A DNA stretch of 64,000 bases, from contig JBCCLH010000006.1 in NCBI GenBank assembly GCA_039026955.1, forward strand, positions 88,401-152,400, written 5' to 3'. The stretch comes from Kordia sp039026955. Its GTDB lineage: Bacteria; Bacteroidota; Bacteroidia; Flavobacteriales; Flavobacteriaceae. Made by a program: the position numbers and the translations under genes. Each line of letters opens with the position of its first letter. Within the stretch, counting starts at the first letter, position 1. The notes under the pieces were generated by a model. The model ran no database searches, was not told the DNA's origin, and worked only from the letters and a program-made list of their open reading frames with translations. Shown here in pieces: positions 1 to 5,955 of the stretch.

Positions 1-34
1 ACGTGCGGTTGAGGTTCGAATCCTTACGGGCGCG
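1..34 (+). tRNA. 3' end of a tRNA (truncated by window edge)
   Basis: A T-arm with the invariant TTCGAAT loop (15-21) is flanked by pairing stem strands. It is followed by a 7-nt acceptor strand (27-33) and a probable discriminator G. The anticodon lies outside the window, so the amino acid cannot be named. It shows that the tRNA array continues to the left. Confidence 0.7.
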
Positions 35-49
35 CAACATACACAAAAT

Positions 50-121
50 GGTTCATTGGGGTAATGGCTATCCTACCCGACTGTCTCTCGGGAGATACGA
101 GTTCGATTCTCGTATGAACCG
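50..121 (+). tRNA. tRNA-Asp (GTC)
   Basis: The acceptor strands GGTTCAT and ATGAACC pair perfectly. The anticodon stem CCCGA/TCGGG encloses a 7-nt loop with GTC at positions 34-36, and the discriminator is G, as expected for Asp. T-arm ACGAG-TTCGATT-CTCGT is canonical. CCA is not encoded. This is one of the well-formed members of the array. Confidence 0.9.
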
Positions 122-126
122 CTAAA

Positions 127-201
127 TCTGGGAATAGAACAATTGGCTGTTTACCTGTTTTGGATACAGGAGGATGTAGGTTCGAGTCCTGCTTCCCAGA
201 C
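127..201 (+). tRNA. tRNA-Pro (TGG)
   Basis: Acceptor TCTGGGA pairs with TCCCAGA. The anticodon stem CCTGT/ACAGG holds TTTGGAT, giving anticodon TGG. The T-arm GTAGG-TTCGAGT-CCTGC has one G-U pair. The last 15 nt of the gene are repeated about 80 bp downstream (268-282), after a hairpin element related to those found inside two later tRNAs. Confidence 0.85.
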
Positions 202-282
202 GACTAAATCAAATCAAGCTTGCTTGAATTTGATTTGCAAGGAGGCGTAGCAGGAACACTGTGTGAATCCTGCTTCCCAGAC
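202..282 (+). pseudogene. tRNA-Pro 3'-half duplicate with preceding hairpin
   Basis: Positions 268-282 repeat 187-201 exactly (15 bp, the tRNA-Pro T-stem strand plus acceptor strand). A T-stem GCAGG/CCTGC forms (250-254 with 269-273), but its loop is 14 nt instead of 7. No matching 5' acceptor strand exists. Upstream lies a 5-bp hairpin (219-241) whose loop carries TTGAATTTGATT, similar to inserts in the CAU and Ile tRNAs. It looks like a tRNA remnant or insertion scar. Confidence 0.55.
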
Positions 283-287
283 AAAAA

Positions 288-361
288 GCAGAGATGGCGG
301 AACCGGTATACGCGGCTGCCTTAGAAGCAGTTTTTTGAGAGTTCGAACCTCTCTCTCTGTA
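288..361 (+). tRNA. tRNA-Leu (TAG) without long variable arm
   Basis: The D-arm region is Leu-like (GGCGGAACCGG...ACGCG). The anticodon stem GCTGC/GCAGT encloses CTTAGAA, giving TAG. The acceptor pairs GCAGAGA with TCTCTGT (one G-U) and the discriminator is A. Leu tRNAs are class II with a long variable stem, but here only five T residues separate the anticodon stem from the T-arm. It may be a shortened or non-functional Leu tRNA. Confidence 0.7.
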
Positions 362-389
362 CAAATGCAATCTTAGAAAGGAGTGCGAC

Positions 390-461
390 AAGTCTATGGT
401 GTAACGGAAAGCACACAAGTTTACGACACTTGGAGTATGGGTTCGAATCCTATTAGACTTA
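390..461 (+). tRNA. tRNA-Arg (ACG)
   Basis: Acceptor AAGTCTA pairs perfectly with TAGACTT. The anticodon stem CAAGT/ACTTG encloses TTACGAC, giving ACG (inosine-type Arg). The T-arm ATGGG-TTCGAAT-CCTAT has one wobble pair. CCA is not encoded. The 28 nt before it (362-389) show no tRNA fold that I can see. Confidence 0.85.
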
Positions 462-467
462 CAAAAT

Positions 468-539
468 TGATCTGTGGTGTAACGGCTAGCACACAGGGCT
501 TTGATCCTTGGAGAAGAGGTTCGATTCCTCTCAGATTTA
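468..539 (+). tRNA. tRNA-Gln (TTG)
   Basis: The anticodon stem CAGGG/CCTTG encloses CTTTGAT, giving TTG. The T-arm AGAGG-TTCGATT-CCTCT is canonical. The acceptor TGATCTG against CAGATTT has a G-U pair and a possible T-T mismatch at the end. Its D-arm closely resembles that of the preceding tRNA-Arg, which suggests tandem duplication within the array. Confidence 0.8.
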
Positions 540-544
540 CGAAT

Positions 545-638
545 GCGATATAGCTTAACTGGCAAAGCACTGGTCTCATAAGCCGGAAGTTGAAAGCCTG
601 TGCTGAATTTGATTCAGTATTTGAATCTTTCTATCGCA
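545..638 (+). tRNA. tRNA with CAT anticodon, hairpin insert in T-arm
   Basis: The anticodon stem CTGGT/GCCGG encloses CTCATAA, giving CAT (elongator Met or lysidine-type Ile2). The acceptor pairs GCGATA with TATCGC. T-stem strands GAAAG (592-596) and CTTTC (627-631) match, but instead of a 7-nt loop about 30 nt lie between them. About 23 extra nt (597-619) precede a TTTGAAT T-loop, and they fold into CTGAAT-TTG-ATTCAG. Without the insert the gene would have normal tRNA length. Whether the RNA is spliced, tolerated or dead is unknown. Confidence 0.7.
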
Positions 639-645
639 ACAAAAT

Positions 646-740
646 AGTGGTATAGATTAATTGATAAAGCGTCAATCTGATGCGTTGGCTGATGAGAGCT
701 TATGCTAAACTTGATTCAGCATATAATCTCTTTATCACTA
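646..740 (+). tRNA. tRNA-Ile (GAT), hairpin insert in T-arm
   Basis: The anticodon stem TCAAT/GTTGG encloses CTGATGC, giving GAT. Acceptor AGTGGTA pairs with TATCACT (one G-U) and the discriminator is A. T-stem strands GAGAG (694-698) and CTCTT (728-732) are separated by about 29 nt. The extra 22 nt fold with TATGCT pairing to AGCATA and share the core CTTGATTCAG with the insert in the preceding CAT tRNA, so the two inserts are homologous and sit at the same T-arm position. Confidence 0.7.
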
Positions 741-746
741 CAAAAT

Positions 747-818
747 GGTGTCTTTAGTTTATTTGGTAAAACGCCTCACTGTGAATGAGAAGAACAGGGT
801 TCGATCCCCGAAGTCACC
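747..818 (+). tRNA. tRNA-His (GTG)
   Basis: The anticodon loop CTGTGAA gives GTG. An extra 5' G (747) faces C73 (818), the hallmark of histidine tRNAs. The acceptor has one T-T mismatch and the anticodon stem one weak pair, so stem quality is reduced. T-arm CAGGG-TTCGATC-CCCGA is nearly canonical. Confidence 0.75.
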
Positions 819-824
819 CAAATT

Positions 825-900
825 GGAATAATAGCAGAGTTGGTCAATGCGCTGGATTGAAGTCCCAGAGATATAGGTTCGAATCCTATTTATTCCACCA
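825..900 (+). tRNA. tRNA-Phe (GAA) with encoded CCA
   Basis: Acceptor GGAATAA pairs perfectly with TTATTCC, followed by A73 and an encoded CCA. The anticodon loop TTGAAGT gives GAA, with one A-C mismatch at the top of the anticodon stem. T-arm ATAGG-TTCGAAT-CCTAT is canonical. It is the only complete array member in the window with an encoded CCA and closes the dense part of the array. Confidence 0.8.
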
Positions 901-999
901 AAAGAAATGTAGTTTAAGTAAAATAGCGAGTAGATATCTCGAAGATGCAAGTACAAACCTTGTCATTTCTTACAAATATTAATTCTAAAAACAATAGTC

Positions 1000-1320
1000 A
1001 TGAGACAAGATGTATTACAAAGGTTCTTGTATAGAACTGAAGATTCAGGAAGATTCCTCGTGACTTCAAAACGCACAGGAGTCACCTATTTTGTAGAACC
1101 GATTGACCCAGGCAAACCAGAAGTTTTATGGGTAGATGTTGATCCAGCTACAAAAAAATTGACTAGAGATTATGGTAATAAGAGACAAGGTGCCGTTTTG
1201 GCTGAAGAATCGCTGATTACTGAAGCAAATGGTTTCCAAAATATTGCCATCGTAAAAGGAAGTCCTTTGGGTGAAATTGATCGCAGAGATCGATTGTATG
1301 AAATGCGAAAAACGCAGTAA
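1000..1320 (+). CDS. unknown 106-aa protein between tRNA array and tRNA-like remnants
   Basis: I do not recognise this family. The product is soluble, has balanced charge, and has no signal peptide or membrane segment. Its middle reads as beta-rich (RFLVTSKRTGVTYFVEP, then VLWVDVDP), followed by a basic C-terminus. The ATG at 1000 lies 100 bp after tRNA-Phe with an A-rich leader. Normal amino-acid composition and the lack of a competing long frame on the other strand favour a real gene. Its position between the tRNA array and the slipin gene suggests, by inference only, a role in the same locus. Confidence 0.6.
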   Translation: MRQDVLQRFLYRTEDSGRFLVTSKRTGVTYFVEPIDPGKPEVLWVDVDPATKKLTRDYGNKRQGAVLAEESLITEANGFQNIAIVKGSPLGEIDRRDRLYEMRKTQ

Positions 1321-1449
1321 TTCCACAAAGAAAATCTTCTTTTTACATATCGAAAATTAACTACGCAAAATTAATGCGTAGTAGTGTAAAATATTTGCTT
1401 CATCAAAATAAAACAGTTGCGAATTACTACTGTTTAATTAGTTGGTCAT

Positions 1450-1479
1450 CCTCGCTACACGTGGACTGTAGCGAGGTTT
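1450..1479 (+). terminator. strong hairpin, terminator-like
   Basis: A perfect 10-bp stem CCTCGCTACA/TGTAGCGAGG with a 7-nt loop is followed by TTT. The T-run is short, so it could also be a structured element of a non-coding transcript that continues into the tRNA-like region. Confidence 0.5.
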
Positions 1480-1597
1480 AAATACGAAAAATCAAATACA
1501 GTTTCTATGCTGTCATGGAATCATCATGAAAATAGAATCAAAAATATCAAGCGAGTCTTGTTGCGTGTTTCTGTATAGCACCATTGTATAAAACGTT

Positions 1598-1713
1598 GCA
1601 AAGTTTGTATCATGATTTTATATGCAACTCGACTTGGAGGCTCCGGGTTATTGCCAAATATAATCCTCCATAGGGGAACGTAGGACATGGGTTCGAATCC
1701 CATTCTCTTTGCA
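1598..1713 (+). ncRNA. tRNA-like RNA candidate with enlarged body
   Basis: GCAAAG (1598-1603) pairs with CTTTGC (1707-1712), followed by an A. Just inside the 3' strand is a perfect T-arm ATGGG-TTCGAAT-CCCAT (687-703 plus 1000). The body is about 40 nt longer than a tRNA and contains a GGAGG/CCTCC stem instead of a clear anticodon arm. This resembles a tRNA-end mimic more than a translating tRNA. Confidence 0.35.
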
Positions 1714-1779
1714 GAGATAGTTCAGAGGTTAGAACGACGTTTTTGGAAGTTGCCGGTTCGAGTCCGGTCAGTAGCTCCA
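1711..1779 (+). pseudogene. degenerate tRNA (TGG-like anticodon)
   Basis: A D-arm GTTC/GAAC after TA, a T-arm GCCGG-TTCGAGT-CCGGT and a 3' end T-CCA are all recognisable. The anticodon stem is mismatched, the variable loop is missing, and the acceptor strands GCAGAGA and CAGTAGC pair at only the first two positions. Its first bases overlap the preceding tRNA-like unit. Confidence 0.5.
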
Positions 1780-1782
1780 TAA

Positions 1783-1844
1783 GGTTGGCTATTGTAACTC
1801 AATTGGTAGAGTACTACACTGTTAATGTAGACGCGGGAAACCGC
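1783..1844 (+). ncRNA. Asn-like tRNA 5' part with GNRA hairpin in place of T-arm
   Basis: The D-arm (ACTC-AATTGGTA-GAGT) and anticodon arm CTACA-CTGTTAA-TGTAG (anticodon GTT, Asn) are intact. Where the T-arm should start there is instead GCGG-GAAA-CCGC (1833-1844), a stem capped by a GNRA tetraloop. No 3' acceptor strand complementary to GGTTGGC follows. It is either a rearranged tRNA remnant or a distinct tRNA-like RNA upstream of the SPFH gene. Confidence 0.4.
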
Positions 1845-2014
1845 TCCGAAGTTAGATCTCTTCTAAAAAAGATCAACAACAATTGAAAAGTTGTTTTTAT
1901 TGAAAACAATGACGTATCAATCCGCCAAAGTTTCAAACGAAACCAACGCAGTTTTGAAGTCGCCTTGAGATGGAAATGCTTTACAGCGGAAAAGTAATAT
2001 TTCTTGACGATCAA

Positions 2015-2074
2015 ATCAAGCTAAAACAGAACATTGGCTGTTCTATTTTGGTGCGATTCCATCCTCAAAAAAGA
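2015..2074 (+). pseudogene. tRNA-Pro-like remnant
   Basis: The stretch recalls the tRNA-Pro gene near the left edge: GAACA then TTGGCTGTT, a TTTTGG anticodon-loop-like string, and a T-loop-like GCGATTCC. A 6-bp hairpin AGAACA/TGTTCT forms at 2028-2044. Stems needed for a full tRNA fold are absent, so this is a remnant at best. Confidence 0.3.
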
Positions 2075-2321
2075 GTACTGGAATACTGTAAAACCGTCCA
2101 TTTCCGTGACTGAGAAATGATTGATGCGGATTGTTTTCATCACAAAAAAGTATAACCGCCAAATTTGGCAATGAACTCATGTTTACTTTTTATGTTTAGC
2201 CGAAAATGAGTGAAAATTTGTTCAGATACGGCACTTTTTGCAAGTCGTAGCAGCGATACGACTAAAAATAACAAAATATGGACGAATTTGCACCATTTTT
2301 TAGGAAATAGAAAAAGTAAAT

Positions 2322-3449
2322 ATGAGTTTAATTATAAATAATAGAAACATGAAACGAGTACGAATTTTAAACGGAACACTAGGGCTAGTTTTCAAAAATG
2401 GAAACTACCAAAAAGTTATCACAGAAGGTACATACTGGCTAGGTTTTGGTCAAAATGTAATCATTTACAATCTTACAGAAAAGTTTCATGCACCAGTGGC
2501 TAGCGAACTTTTATTACAAGATGTCAACTTAGTAAATATGTTGGAAGTTATCGAAGTAAAAGACAACGAAATTGTATTGCTTTTTGAAAAAGGCAACTTT
2601 AAGACGGTCTTAGAAGCGGGACAACATTTATTCTGGAAAGGCTTAATCGAAAGAACGTTTACACGAGTTGACTTAAGCAAGATGGAAATCACTGAAATCG
2701 AAGATAAAAATTTGCTAACCCACTATTCATTGGCAAAATACATCCGAACTTTTGAAGTATTGGAATATGAAAAAGCCATTCTATTAGTAGATGACAAATT
2801 TGAGAAAATTCTAGATTCAGGTATCTATCGCTTCTGGCGAAATGCAACCAGCATTAAGATCTCAAAAGTAGATATGCGCCAATTGCAGTTGGAAATTGCA
2901 GGTCAGGAATTGTTGACCAAAGACAAAGCAGCAATTCGTATCAACTTTTACACACAATATAAAGTAATTGATATCAAAAAAGCAATCTTAGATAACAAAG
3001 ACTTTGCAAAGCAACTATACATTGCAATGCAGTTAAAACTAAGAGCGTATGTTGGAAACTACACATTGGATGAATTGTTAGAACAAAAAGAAAACATTGC
3101 CAATGCTGTGTTTGAAAACATCAAAGATACCGTAGAAAATTTAGGTATTAAAGTATTGTATTGTGGAATGCGCGATGTGATTTTAACTGGTGAAATGAAA
3201 GAAATCATGAATCAGGTTTTAATTGCACAGAAAAAAGCGCAAGCAAACATCATTACACGTCGTGAAGAAACTGCTTCTACTAGAAGCTTGCTAAATACGG
3301 CAAAATTAATGGAAGAAAACGCAATGTTGTATCAGTTGAAAGAAATGGAATATGTAGAGAAAATCGCAGATAAAATCGGCGAGATTACGGTAGCTGGAAA
3401 CGGTGGTGTAATTACTCAATTGAAAGATATCTTTTCTATCAACAAATAA
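2322..3449 (+). CDS. SPFH/Band-7 (slipin-type) protein
   Basis: The C-terminal two thirds match the SPFH/Band-7 fold: a beta-rich part around residues 180-220 (LLTKDKAAIRINFYTQYKV), then a long helical segment with the family-typical LDELLEQKENIANAVFENIKDTVENLGIKV and an Ala/Gln/Glu-rich helix (300-350). Before it are three copies of a roughly 26-aa unit (about 18-43, 82-107, 149-173) of the form L-V-F-x-x-G-x-Y-x-x-V-L-x-x-G-x-Y-W. No N-terminal membrane anchor is visible, unlike classical stomatins. SPFH proteins form ring or scaffold oligomers. Lying after a tRNA-like array, this one may belong to the group associated with RNA repair. Another ATG at 2349 could be the start. Confidence 0.8.
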   Translation: MSLIINNRNMKRVRILNGTLGLVFKNGNYQKVITEGTYWLGFGQNVIIYNLTEKFHAPVASELLLQDVNLVNMLEVIEVKDNEIVLLFEKGNFKTVLEAGQHLFWKGLIERTFTRVDLSKMEITEIEDKNLLTHYSLAKYIRTFEVLEYEKAILLVDDKFEKILDSGIYRFWRNATSIKISKVDMRQLQLEIAGQELLTKDKAAIRINFYTQYKVIDIKKAILDNKDFAKQLYIAMQLKLRAYVGNYTLDELLEQKENIANAVFENIKDTVENLGIKVLYCGMRDVILTGEMKEIMNQVLIAQKKAQANIITRREETASTRSLLNTAKLMEENAMLYQLKEMEYVEKIADKIGEITVAGNGGVITQLKDIFSINK

Positions 3450-3483
3450 GCACTAAGATACATATCACTATGTTTTTTATTCC

Positions 3484-3525
3484 AGTCCTAGGATCGTGCT
3501 ACAAAAACGATTCTGGGACTACTTT
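3484..3525 (+). terminator. rho-independent terminator after the SPFH gene
   Basis: A 14-bp stem (3484-3497 with 3507-3520, two G-U pairs) is followed by ACTTTTT. It ends the SPFH transcript and separates it from the AraC-type gene. Confidence 0.75.
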
Positions 3526-3548
3526 TTAAACTTTTTTATTACTATAAA

Positions 3549-3989
3549 ATGTCACGCCTATTCAAAACAATACTCTTACATATTACTTCTTTCTTGGCGA
3601 AAAAAAAGGGAGAAGACTCCATGCCTGCATCTTTAAAAATTAGCGATGCTATTATTTTACAGGTGATGGATGAACTGTCTGATTTTGAAAATCATCAAGG
3701 ATATTTAAAGCCAATTACGTTACATTCATTGGCGAAAAAATTAAAAACGAATCCTAAATATTTATCTAAAATCATCAACAATCACTATCAGAAAAATTTT
3801 AGTTCCTATATCAATGACTTACGAATCAACTATCTTTTAAAAGAATTGACCAAAAATGATACGTTGCAAAAATGTACGATAAAATCACTAGCAAAAAAGT
3901 TAGGATTTGGAAATCCAGAATCATTTGCAAAAGCATTTAAGCGACATACAGGAGTTAATCCTTCCACCTATATAAACGAATTAAAATAG
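3549..3989 (+). CDS. AraC-type helix-turn-helix regulator (DNA-binding domain only)
   Basis: Residues about 45-146 form a double helix-turn-helix of AraC type: TLHSLAKKLKTNPKYLSKIIN in the first, then IKSLAKKLGFGNPESFAKAFKRHTGVNPSTY, the family signature, in the second. There is no effector-binding or dimerisation domain, only a basic N-terminal tail. An internal ATG at 3621 (MPASLK) is an equally plausible start and would remove a hydrophobic stretch. It precedes the S53 peptidase and lanthipeptide-like genes on the same strand but is separated from them by a terminator, so a role in regulating that locus is inference. Confidence 0.8.
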   Translation: MSRLFKTILLHITSFLAKKKGEDSMPASLKISDAIILQVMDELSDFENHQGYLKPITLHSLAKKLKTNPKYLSKIINNHYQKNFSSYINDLRINYLLKELTKNDTLQKCTIKSLAKKLGFGNPESFAKAFKRHTGVNPSTYINELK

Positions 3990-4374
3990 TCTAAATAATT
4001 TTATTGTCTGATACTTTTCTTGAACGGATGAGTTCCTTCATTTATACCATTATAAATGTTGGGACTTTTCTTTTTTTGGGTGAAAATTCATCTTTTTAGT
4101 ACTGCTAGAACCACCATTTCAAAACCACTTCTTCGACTCTTCTCGCACTCAAAAACCTTTCGCATCCTCAGTTAACAAAAAGAACACAATTTTGTAATAA
4201 TTAACTGATAATCAAGTAGAAAAATCGCCGTAAATATGTGCTATCCTGAGCATTAAGTAGTTTTATCTGCTTCAAAAGTGATAATACTCAATCTTAAAAT
4301 CAGGTAAAATTACGCATCTATATCATAGGTGTATTGCGCAACTTTGAAAATACGATAACTAACCCGAACACTTT
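3990..4374 (+). other. intergenic region before the peptide locus
   Basis: It contains the terminator at 4031-4077. The rest (4080-4374) shows no gene or RNA that I can identify. It should contain the promoter of the S53 peptidase, but I find no exact TAnnTTTG box. Confidence 0.5.
4031..4077 (+). terminator. terminator after the AraC-type gene
   Basis: A stem CATTTATA/TATAAATG with a 4-nt loop is extended by GTTCC/GGGAC. It is followed by CTTTTCTTTTTTT. Confidence 0.6.
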
Positions 4375-5910
4375 ATGGATTCTACCCAAGCAAACACGCA
4401 GCAATCTGACACAATTGAAATTAAAGTTTATGTACCAATCAACGAGGTTACAGAACGCCAACAAGGAATGATCAACAATGCAATAGCCAAGCATCCAAGA
4501 GATCGTAAATACTTAACAAACTCTGCGTATGCGGAAGTCTTCGCGCCAAGTAAAAACGATGCCAATGACATTATGGAACATGCGGAAGCACAAGGTTGGC
4601 AAGTAGATTTTAATGAAAAAGCGCGTGAAATTACCATCAAAATAAATTCTGACGATATTGCGAATGAAGAAAGTGCAACTACCATTGAGGCGCTCCAATT
4701 TTTAAGTGAACAAGGTGATATACACTTGGACGTTCTTGATGCAGCGCAAAAAGCAAATGCAAGCGCAGAAGATATAGTCGATCCCTCACAAAAAACAGGT
4801 TTTGTAAAAAACAATACAGAGCAACGTGTAGGTCGCGGTAATGCAATTCCAATCCAAGAACCTACGCACGGATACAGTGCTTTGGAACTTGCAGAAAGCT
4901 ACAATTTCCCAGATGGTGACGGGGAAGGACAAACCATCGGAATCGTAGAATTGGGAGGTCAATTTGAGCAAAGTGATTTAGAAGCATATTTCAGTTCTTT
5001 CAATACAACTATTCCAGAAATTCAAGTGATTGGAGCACCAACGACGACGCCACAAAATGACAATGTAGAAGTGACTGCCGATATTCAAGTAGCTGGACTC
5101 TTGGCGCCAAAAGCAAAATTTGTCATCTACTATGGAACTTCCATTTTAAGTGCGATGAAAACGGCTTTGGCGGATAAAGAAAATAAACTAACCGTTATTT
5201 CCATCAGCTGGGCAGGATCAGAATTGGGATATTCTCAACAAGAAATTGTAGAACTCAACAATGTATTTCACGAAGCTTCGCTAAAAGGAATCACGGTTGT
5301 AGGCGCTTCGGGTGATAATGGTGCGTTAAACAACAAAACATATGCGAATGTCAATGTGCCTGTAAACTCTCCGTACGTACTTGCCTGTGGCGGAACACAA
5401 ACCTATATTATTGACGATAAAATTGCTTCCGAAGTTGTTTGGAACGAATCTACGACGCCGCAGTCGCAAGTAGCTTCTGGTGGCGGATTCAGTCAACGCA
5501 TTTCAGAACAGAATTATCAAATAAAATCTTCAAAAGAATATATAAACCGTTTTCCACAATTTGAACCCTACTATCATGCAGGCGGAAGAGGAATTCCTGA
5601 TATTGCTGCCAATGCTGCAGATGCTTCTGGTTATGCTATTTTCTTTCAGGGAAGATGGGTTAAAATTGGTGGTACTAGTTTAGCCACTCCACTATGGGCT
5701 GCACTCATTGCACGCATGAACCAAAACTTAGGCTACCGATTGGGCTTCATCAATCCATACTTATACCAACTGATGGGTTCTTCATCATTTCACCAAATCT
5801 TAGAAGGAAACAATAACCTGTATCTAGCGGCAGAAGGCTGGAATCCATGCACAGGTTTGGGTACACCAAATGGCAAAGAATTGATGCAAGCTATTGATAA
5901 TTTAGAATAG
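4375..5910 (+). CDS. S53 (sedolisin/kumamolisin-type) serine-carboxyl peptidase
   Basis: The enzyme has a pro-kumamolisin-like N-terminal domain (about 10-140) and a catalytic domain (about 165-510). The catalytic triad is visible: Glu232 and Asp236 in VEVTADIQ, Ser435 in GGTSLATP. Asp314 in GASGDNG is the oxyanion residue, and the GWNPCTGLGTPNG loop near the C-terminus belongs to the calcium site. There is no signal peptide, which is notable because many S53 enzymes are secreted and work at acid pH. It starts the gene string that leads to the 525-aa Cys/Thr-rich protein and modifying enzymes, so cleavage of that product or removal of a leader is a reasonable inference, not shown. Family assignment is firm. 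Confidence 0.92.
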   Translation: MDSTQANTQQSDTIEIKVYVPINEVTERQQGMINNAIAKHPRDRKYLTNSAYAEVFAPSKNDANDIMEHAEAQGWQVDFNEKAREITIKINSDDIANEESATTIEALQFLSEQGDIHLDVLDAAQKANASAEDIVDPSQKTGFVKNNTEQRVGRGNAIPIQEPTHGYSALELAESYNFPDGDGEGQTIGIVELGGQFEQSDLEAYFSSFNTTIPEIQVIGAPTTTPQNDNVEVTADIQVAGLLAPKAKFVIYYGTSILSAMKTALADKENKLTVISISWAGSELGYSQQEIVELNNVFHEASLKGITVVGASGDNGALNNKTYANVNVPVNSPYVLACGGTQTYIIDDKIASEVVWNESTTPQSQVASGGGFSQRISEQNYQIKSSKEYINRFPQFEPYYHAGGRGIPDIAANAADASGYAIFFQGRWVKIGGTSLATPLWAALIARMNQNLGYRLGFINPYLYQLMGSSSFHQILEGNNNLYLAAEGWNPCTGLGTPNGKELMQAIDNLE

Positions 5911-5955
5911 CACTCACTCCCTACCAAATCTTAAATCACCTTAAAATGTAAAATT

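Larger units (their letters stand above)
1321..2321 (+). other. 1-kb non-coding region with tRNA-like remnants
   Basis: There is no convincing gene here. The stretch holds one strong hairpin (1450-1479) and at least four pieces with tRNA hallmarks, listed separately: 1598-1713, 1711-1779, 1783-1844 and 2015-2074. The remainder (about 1850-2010 and 2080-2320) has short A-rich hairpins such as GATCT/AGATC near 1855-1875 but nothing I can name. Words such as AATCAAATCAAG recur from the first part of the array. Confidence 0.6.

Noticed and set aside
209..565. Reverse-strand frame of 118 codons across the tRNA array
   Set aside because: It is antisense to four well-formed tRNA genes and has Ser/Arg-rich nonsense composition.
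1598..1713. tmRNA (ssrA)
   Set aside because: It has a T-arm and paired ends, but it is far too short and lacks any tag-peptide frame or the typical Bacteroidota ends.
1900..2014. Reverse-strand frame of 66 codons beside the tRNA remnants
   Set aside because: Basic/aromatic random composition, overlapping tRNA-like remnants, and no start signal.
4428..4814. Reverse-strand frame of 128 codons opposite the S53 gene
   Set aside because: Antisense to a catalytic-family gene with intact motifs; Ser/Ala/Cys-rich shadow.
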